Shown one piece after another: positions 61,395-64,000 of a stretch of 64,000 nt of DNA; the stretch's first letter is position 1; every line of letters begins with the position of its first letter. The stretch is from positions 1-64,000 of the forward strand of contig NZ_MAYH01000002.1 of NCBI RefSeq assembly GCF_001684975.1. Direction: 5' to 3'. Both the position numbers and the translations under genes were made by a program. The notes beneath the pieces are model-generated. The model worked only from the letters and a program-made list of their open reading frames with translations. It was not told the origin of the DNA and ran no database searches. Origin of the DNA: Chryseobacterium artocarpi (GTDB taxonomy: Bacteria; Bacteroidota; Bacteroidia; Flavobacteriales; Weeksellaceae).

Positions 61395-61636
61395 TCTCTT
61401 ATAATTTTTCTTCTAAATATTAATAAAACAGTAATTAAAACAAGATCTGTAACAATCAATATTTTATTTTGTTTTATATCCTGACATAAATTTCTGTTGG
61501 TGATATTTGAAATACAATCTCCAGGATTACTGGTTTCATACTTTAAACTGACTTGTGTATTAATTATTCCAAAGTAAAATATTGGAATTAAAATAATCAA
61601 TACAATCATCAGTATTTGAAAATATTTCTTCTTCAA
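61391..61636 (-). CDS. Small two-helix membrane protein inserted between paaC and paaD
   Basis: The 81-residue protein (TTG start) has one helix near residues 5-25, a short exposed loop with two cysteines (GDC, NLC) and a second helix near 58-74, then a basic tail. I do not recognise it. It is 12 bases after paaC and overlaps the paaD start by 4 bases, so it interrupts the normally contiguous paaABCDE set while keeping the coupling. Confidence 0.6.
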   Translation of the reverse strand: MKKKYFQILMIVLIILIPIFYFGIINTQVSLKYETSNPGDCISNITNRNLCQDIKQNKILIVTDLVLITVLLIFRRKIIRD

Positions 61637-61648
61637 ACTGAAATATTT

Positions 61649-62398
61649 TTACCAAGTACACCCAGGATATGCTCTCTGCATATATTGAAGCTCACAAAGG
61701 ATAAATCCGAAATATTCTGTATGATATCCTGTTCTTGATTTAGGCTGCATAAATGGATTGGTTGGATATTCTAATCCAAAGCTTTGGAAATCTTTCTCCG
61801 TTACAGCAACGAATTCTTTATACAACTCATCAACATTAGGAACAATATTTAGAACAACAAGATCATCTTCACCTTCTGATTTTGCAAAAAGTCCTTTTGT
61901 ATATTCCCAGATATTTTCGATAGCATTTTCTACACGAGTACGGCTTTCTTCTGTTCCCTGAGCAAAGATTTTCATCCAGGATGCAGCGTGAGTATAATGA
62001 TATCTTACTTCTTTTAATGATTTTTGAGCAATGGCTGCCAATTCTTCATTAGCAGAATTAGATAATGCTTCGTACATCAGTTTCTGATATACCGAAAAAA
62101 CATAAACCTTTAGAATCGTCTGAGCATAATCTTCATTCGGAAGTTCTGTCCAGTGAGCGTTTACATATTCGTGTTCGTATCTTAAGAAGGCGATATCATC
62201 TTCACTTTTACCGTTGTCTATTACTCTTGAAGCGTAAACATAAAAGTTATTAGCCTGTCCAAGTTCATCCAAAGCGATATTCGTCAATGCAATATCTTCC
62301 TCTAAATATGGACCTTCACCACACCATGCAGACAAACGCTGTCCCATAATGAAACTGTCGTCTGCTAGTTTTAATAAATAATTATATAATGGGTTCAT
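61649..62398 (-). CDS. paaC: Phenylacetyl-CoA epoxidase subunit PaaC
   Basis: PaaC is the structural, non-catalytic ferritin-like partner of PaaA in the epoxidase core. The 249-residue protein shows the family patterns LSAWCGEGPYLEEDIALTNIALDELGQA and VRYHYTHAASWM and ends with CELQYMQRAYPGCTW. It lacks the complete di-iron ligand set, as expected for PaaC. Confidence 0.93.
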   Translation of the reverse strand: MNPLYNYLLKLADDSFIMGQRLSAWCGEGPYLEEDIALTNIALDELGQANNFYVYASRVIDNGKSEDDIAFLRYEHEYVNAHWTELPNEDYAQTILKVYVFSVYQKLMYEALSNSANEELAAIAQKSLKEVRYHYTHAASWMKIFAQGTEESRTRVENAIENIWEYTKGLFAKSEGEDDLVVLNIVPNVDELYKEFVAVTEKDFQSFGLEYPTNPFMQPKSRTGYHTEYFGFILCELQYMQRAYPGCTW

Positions 62399-62402
62399 TG
62401 TT

Positions 62403-62500
62403 TAATAGATTTGAAGACCAATAGATGATAGACGGATAGATAATAGATAGGTAAACTCTAACGTCTATTATCTATTCGTCTATTATCTCCAAGTCTTATT
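62403..62500. repeat. Inverted-repeat element, family 3
   Basis: AGATGATAGACGGATAGATA and its inverted partner (AGATAATAGACGAATAGATA on the other strand) lie around a short centre. It separates paaB from paaC. It resembles the element at 57581-57657. Confidence 0.65.
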
Positions 62501-62504
62501 CTTA

Positions 62505-62786
62505 TTACATATTTTTTACGTCGTTTGGAATTTCGTAGAACGTTGGGTGACGGTATAACTTATCATCAGCCGGATCAAAGAATGCTTCTTTATCCACTCC
62601 TTCTGAAGTCACGATATATTTACTTGGAACTACCCAAACAGAAGTTCCTTCTTTTCTTCTTGTATAAACGTCTCTTGCGTTCTGTAAAGCCATTTCTGCT
62701 GTTGGCGCCTGTACTATTCCAACGTGTTTGTGAGATAATCCCGGTTTAGTCTGAATAAACACTTCCCACATATCTAAATTTGCCAT
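62505..62786 (-). CDS. paaB: Phenylacetyl-CoA epoxidase subunit PaaB
   Basis: PaaB is a small structural subunit of the epoxidase that bridges PaaAC dimers. The 93-residue protein opens with WEVFIQTKPGLSHKHVG, contains the ALQNARDVYTRRKEG motif and a VVPSKYIV segment, and ends in FFDPADDKLYRHPTFY. Length and motifs are standard. Confidence 0.93.
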   Translation of the reverse strand: MANLDMWEVFIQTKPGLSHKHVGIVQAPTAEMALQNARDVYTRRKEGTSVWVVPSKYIVTSEGVDKEAFFDPADDKLYRHPTFYEIPNDVKNM

Positions 62787-62788
62787 AT

Positions 62789-62908
62789 TTAATTTGAAAA
62801 TTTGAAAATTGGTTAATTTGAAAACTGATTGATCACCTTAATTGAAAACTTGAGAATTATTAACGTTGTTAATTTCATTTTCAAATTTTCAAATTGGCAC
62901 ATTTTCAA
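62789..62908. repeat. Inverted-repeat element, family 1
   Basis: AATTTGAAAATTGGTTAATT followed by TGAAAA pairs with an inverted arm near 62875-62908 (AATTTGAAAATGTGCCAATT followed by TGAAAA on the other strand). The centre of about 60 bases carries no gene. It is the same family as the repeats around the S23 relic. Confidence 0.7.
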
Positions 62909-62909
62909 A

Positions 62910-63848
62910 TTATATAACTTCTTTTTGTTGTTTTTCTGCGAAAGCGATTGCAGCTTCTTTTACCCAAGAATTTTCTCTTTGCGCTTTTCTTTTGGTTTCA
63001 ATACGCTTTTTATTGCAAGGTCCATTTCCTTTTAAGATTTCCATGAATTCATCCCACGGAAGTTCTCCGAAATCATAATGTTGTCTTTCCTCATTCCATT
63101 TCAGGTCTTTATCCGGAATGGTTAATCCTAAGAATTCAGCCTGAGAAACGGTAACATCGATAAACCTTTGACGAAGACTGTCATTACTTTCTCTTTTTAC
63201 CCTGTAATTCATAGAGATTTTAGAATTTGGAGAGCTGTCATCATTAGGTCCGAACATCATTAAAGCTGGCCACCAGAAACGGTTTAATGAAGCCTGAGCC
63301 ATTTCTTTCTGTTGTTTAGTACCACGACAAAGCGCCATCAGAATCTCGTACCCTTGTCTTTGGTGGAAAGATTCTTCTTTACAAATCTTTACCATCGCTC
63401 TTGAATAAGGACCATAAGAATTCCCCATCAGCATTACCTGGTTCATAATAGCAGCTCCATCAACCAGCCAGCCGATAGCACCGATATCTGCCCAACTTAA
63501 TGTTGGATAATTGAAGATACTTGAGTATTTCGCTTTCCCTTCCAGCATATCATCATAAGTAGCATCTCTGTCTGCTCTGATACTTCCGTCTCCTAGAGTT
63601 TCAGTAGCAGAATAAAGGTATAAACCATGCCCCGCCTCATCCTGAACTTTAGCTAAAAGCGCCATTTTTCTTCTTAATGAAGGTGCTCTGGAAATCCAGT
63701 TGGCTTCCGGCAACATTCCTACAATTTCAGAATGGGCGTGCTGTGAAATCTGACGAACCAAAAGTTTTCTGTAATCATCCGGCATTACATCTTTCGGTTC
63801 TACTTTATTTTCTTCGTGAACGTATTGAACAAATTTTTCTAAGTCCAT
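62910..63848 (-). CDS. paaA: Phenylacetyl-CoA epoxidase catalytic subunit PaaA
   Basis: PaaA carries the di-iron centre that epoxidises the aromatic ring of phenylacetyl-CoA. The 312-residue protein has the expected ferritin-like patterns [31 protein letters not shown] and [14 protein letters not shown], which hold the iron ligands, plus the conserved [18 protein letters not shown] loop (here [11 protein letters not shown]). It is the first complete paa gene of the window, downstream of a partial paaE. Confidence 0.95.
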   Translation of the reverse strand: MDLEKFVQYVHEENKVEPKDVMPDDYRKLLVRQISQHAHSEIVGMLPEANWISRAPSLRRKMALLAKVQDEAGHGLYLYSATETLGDGSIRADRDATYDDMLEGKAKYSSIFNYPTLSWADIGAIGWLVDGAAIMNQVMLMGNSYGPYSRAMVKICKEESFHQRQGYEILMALCRGTKQQKEMAQASLNRFWWPALMMFGPNDDSSPNSKISMNYRVKRESNDSLRQRFIDVTVSQAEFLGLTIPDKDLKWNEERQHYDFGELPWDEFMEILKGNGPCNKKRIETKRKAQRENSWVKEAAIAFAEKQQKEVI

Positions 63849-63856
63849 AATCTTTT

Positions 63857-63960
63857 AATTTGAGAATTTGAGAATTAGTTAATTTGAAAATTATTTAGAG
63901 AAACTGAGAATAAATGATTACCCATTTTCAAATTTTCAAATTAGCACATTTTCAAATTGA
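63857..63960. repeat. Inverted-repeat element, family 1
   Basis: AATTTGAGAATTAGTTAATT followed by TGAAAA pairs with an inverted arm near 63923-63958 (AATTTGAAAATGTGCTAATT on the other strand). The centre of about 30 bases has no gene. It separates paaE from paaA. Confidence 0.7.
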
Positions 63961-63961
63961 A

Positions 63962-64000
63962 TTAAACATCATAATTAAGCATCACCACATTCGTTGTCGG
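63962..64000 (-). CDS. paaE: Partial C-terminus, probably PaaE reductase subunit
   Basis: Only 12 codons and the TAA stop (63962-63964) are in the window; they read PTTNVVMLNYDV. A closing hydrophobic strand ending in Asp-Val is consistent with the ferredoxin domain end of the PaaE reductase of the epoxidase, and paaE would fit the gene order before paaA. The identity is inferred from context, not motif. Confidence 0.5.
   Translation of the reverse strand, partial: PTTNVVMLNYDV

Noticed and set aside
54722..63960. CRISPR array as an explanation for the repeats in the paa cluster
   Set aside because: The repeats are few, inverted, of varied length and spread over separate gaps, without regular spacers or cas genes.

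Overview
The window looks like chromosome from a Bacteroidota bacterium of class Flavobacteriia, most likely Chryseobacterium or a close relative (Weeksellaceae). The basis is a low-GC sequence, SprA and other type IX secretion (T9SS) proteins, T9SS C-terminal sorting domains, GLPGLI and DUF3810 proteins, and promoters of the Bacteroidota form TTG-N19-TAnnTTTG. The genus is an inference; no rRNA gene is visible.

Layout. (1) 1-1075 has no convincing gene. It holds three tandem leftward promoters, perhaps for an rRNA operon off the left edge, some repeat debris and a probable structured RNA. (2) 1076-9613, leftward: ruvA, the giant sprA, gcvH, and a VanZ-like gene. (3) 9696-15593 is an AT-rich RiPP island: a small precursor peptide, an ATP-grasp maturase (GwsG), a SPASM protein without a radical-SAM cysteine motif (GwsS), an unrecognised 66-residue protein, a lipoprotein, a VKOR-type oxidase, a thioredoxin and a GLPGLI protein, with a divergent HTH regulator. 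(4) 15658-23570 holds malic enzyme, a sugar kinase, GtrA, an acyltransferase, a sugar transporter and DUF3810, followed by a candidate small RNA. (5) 24400-29765 is a second peptide system: a C39-like/VKOR/thioredoxin fusion, a 54-residue double-glycine peptide with four cysteines, a C39 peptidase ABC exporter and an HlyD adaptor. (6) 30216-46991 is mixed: tRNA with anticodon CAU, T9SS cargo, clpX, HIT, greA, dtd, a subtilase, lipoproteins, and membrane and regulatory genes. (7) 47082-51296 is an operon of DUF4241, a uracil-DNA-glycosylase-like protein and a membrane-anchored SF2 helicase. (8) 52217-64000 is a phenylacetate degradation (paa) cluster running leftward from paaE (partial) to paaZ.

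The main points for follow-up are these. The same oxidative-folding module (degenerate C39-like domain + VKOR + thioredoxin) occurs in two peptide clusters, fused in one and split in the other, and both candidate peptides carry cysteines. A 54-residue cysteine-rich peptide gene at 25981-26145 is short enough to be missed. Nearly every sizeable gap in the paa cluster contains an inverted-repeat element, and one of these encloses a decayed four-helix-bundle (S23-like) gene between 26-bp inverted repeats that agree at 24 of 26 positions. A roughly 90-nt small RNA is predicted at 23573-23662. The SPASM protein, the 66-residue ORF and the membrane helicase/glycosylase operon also deserve attention.
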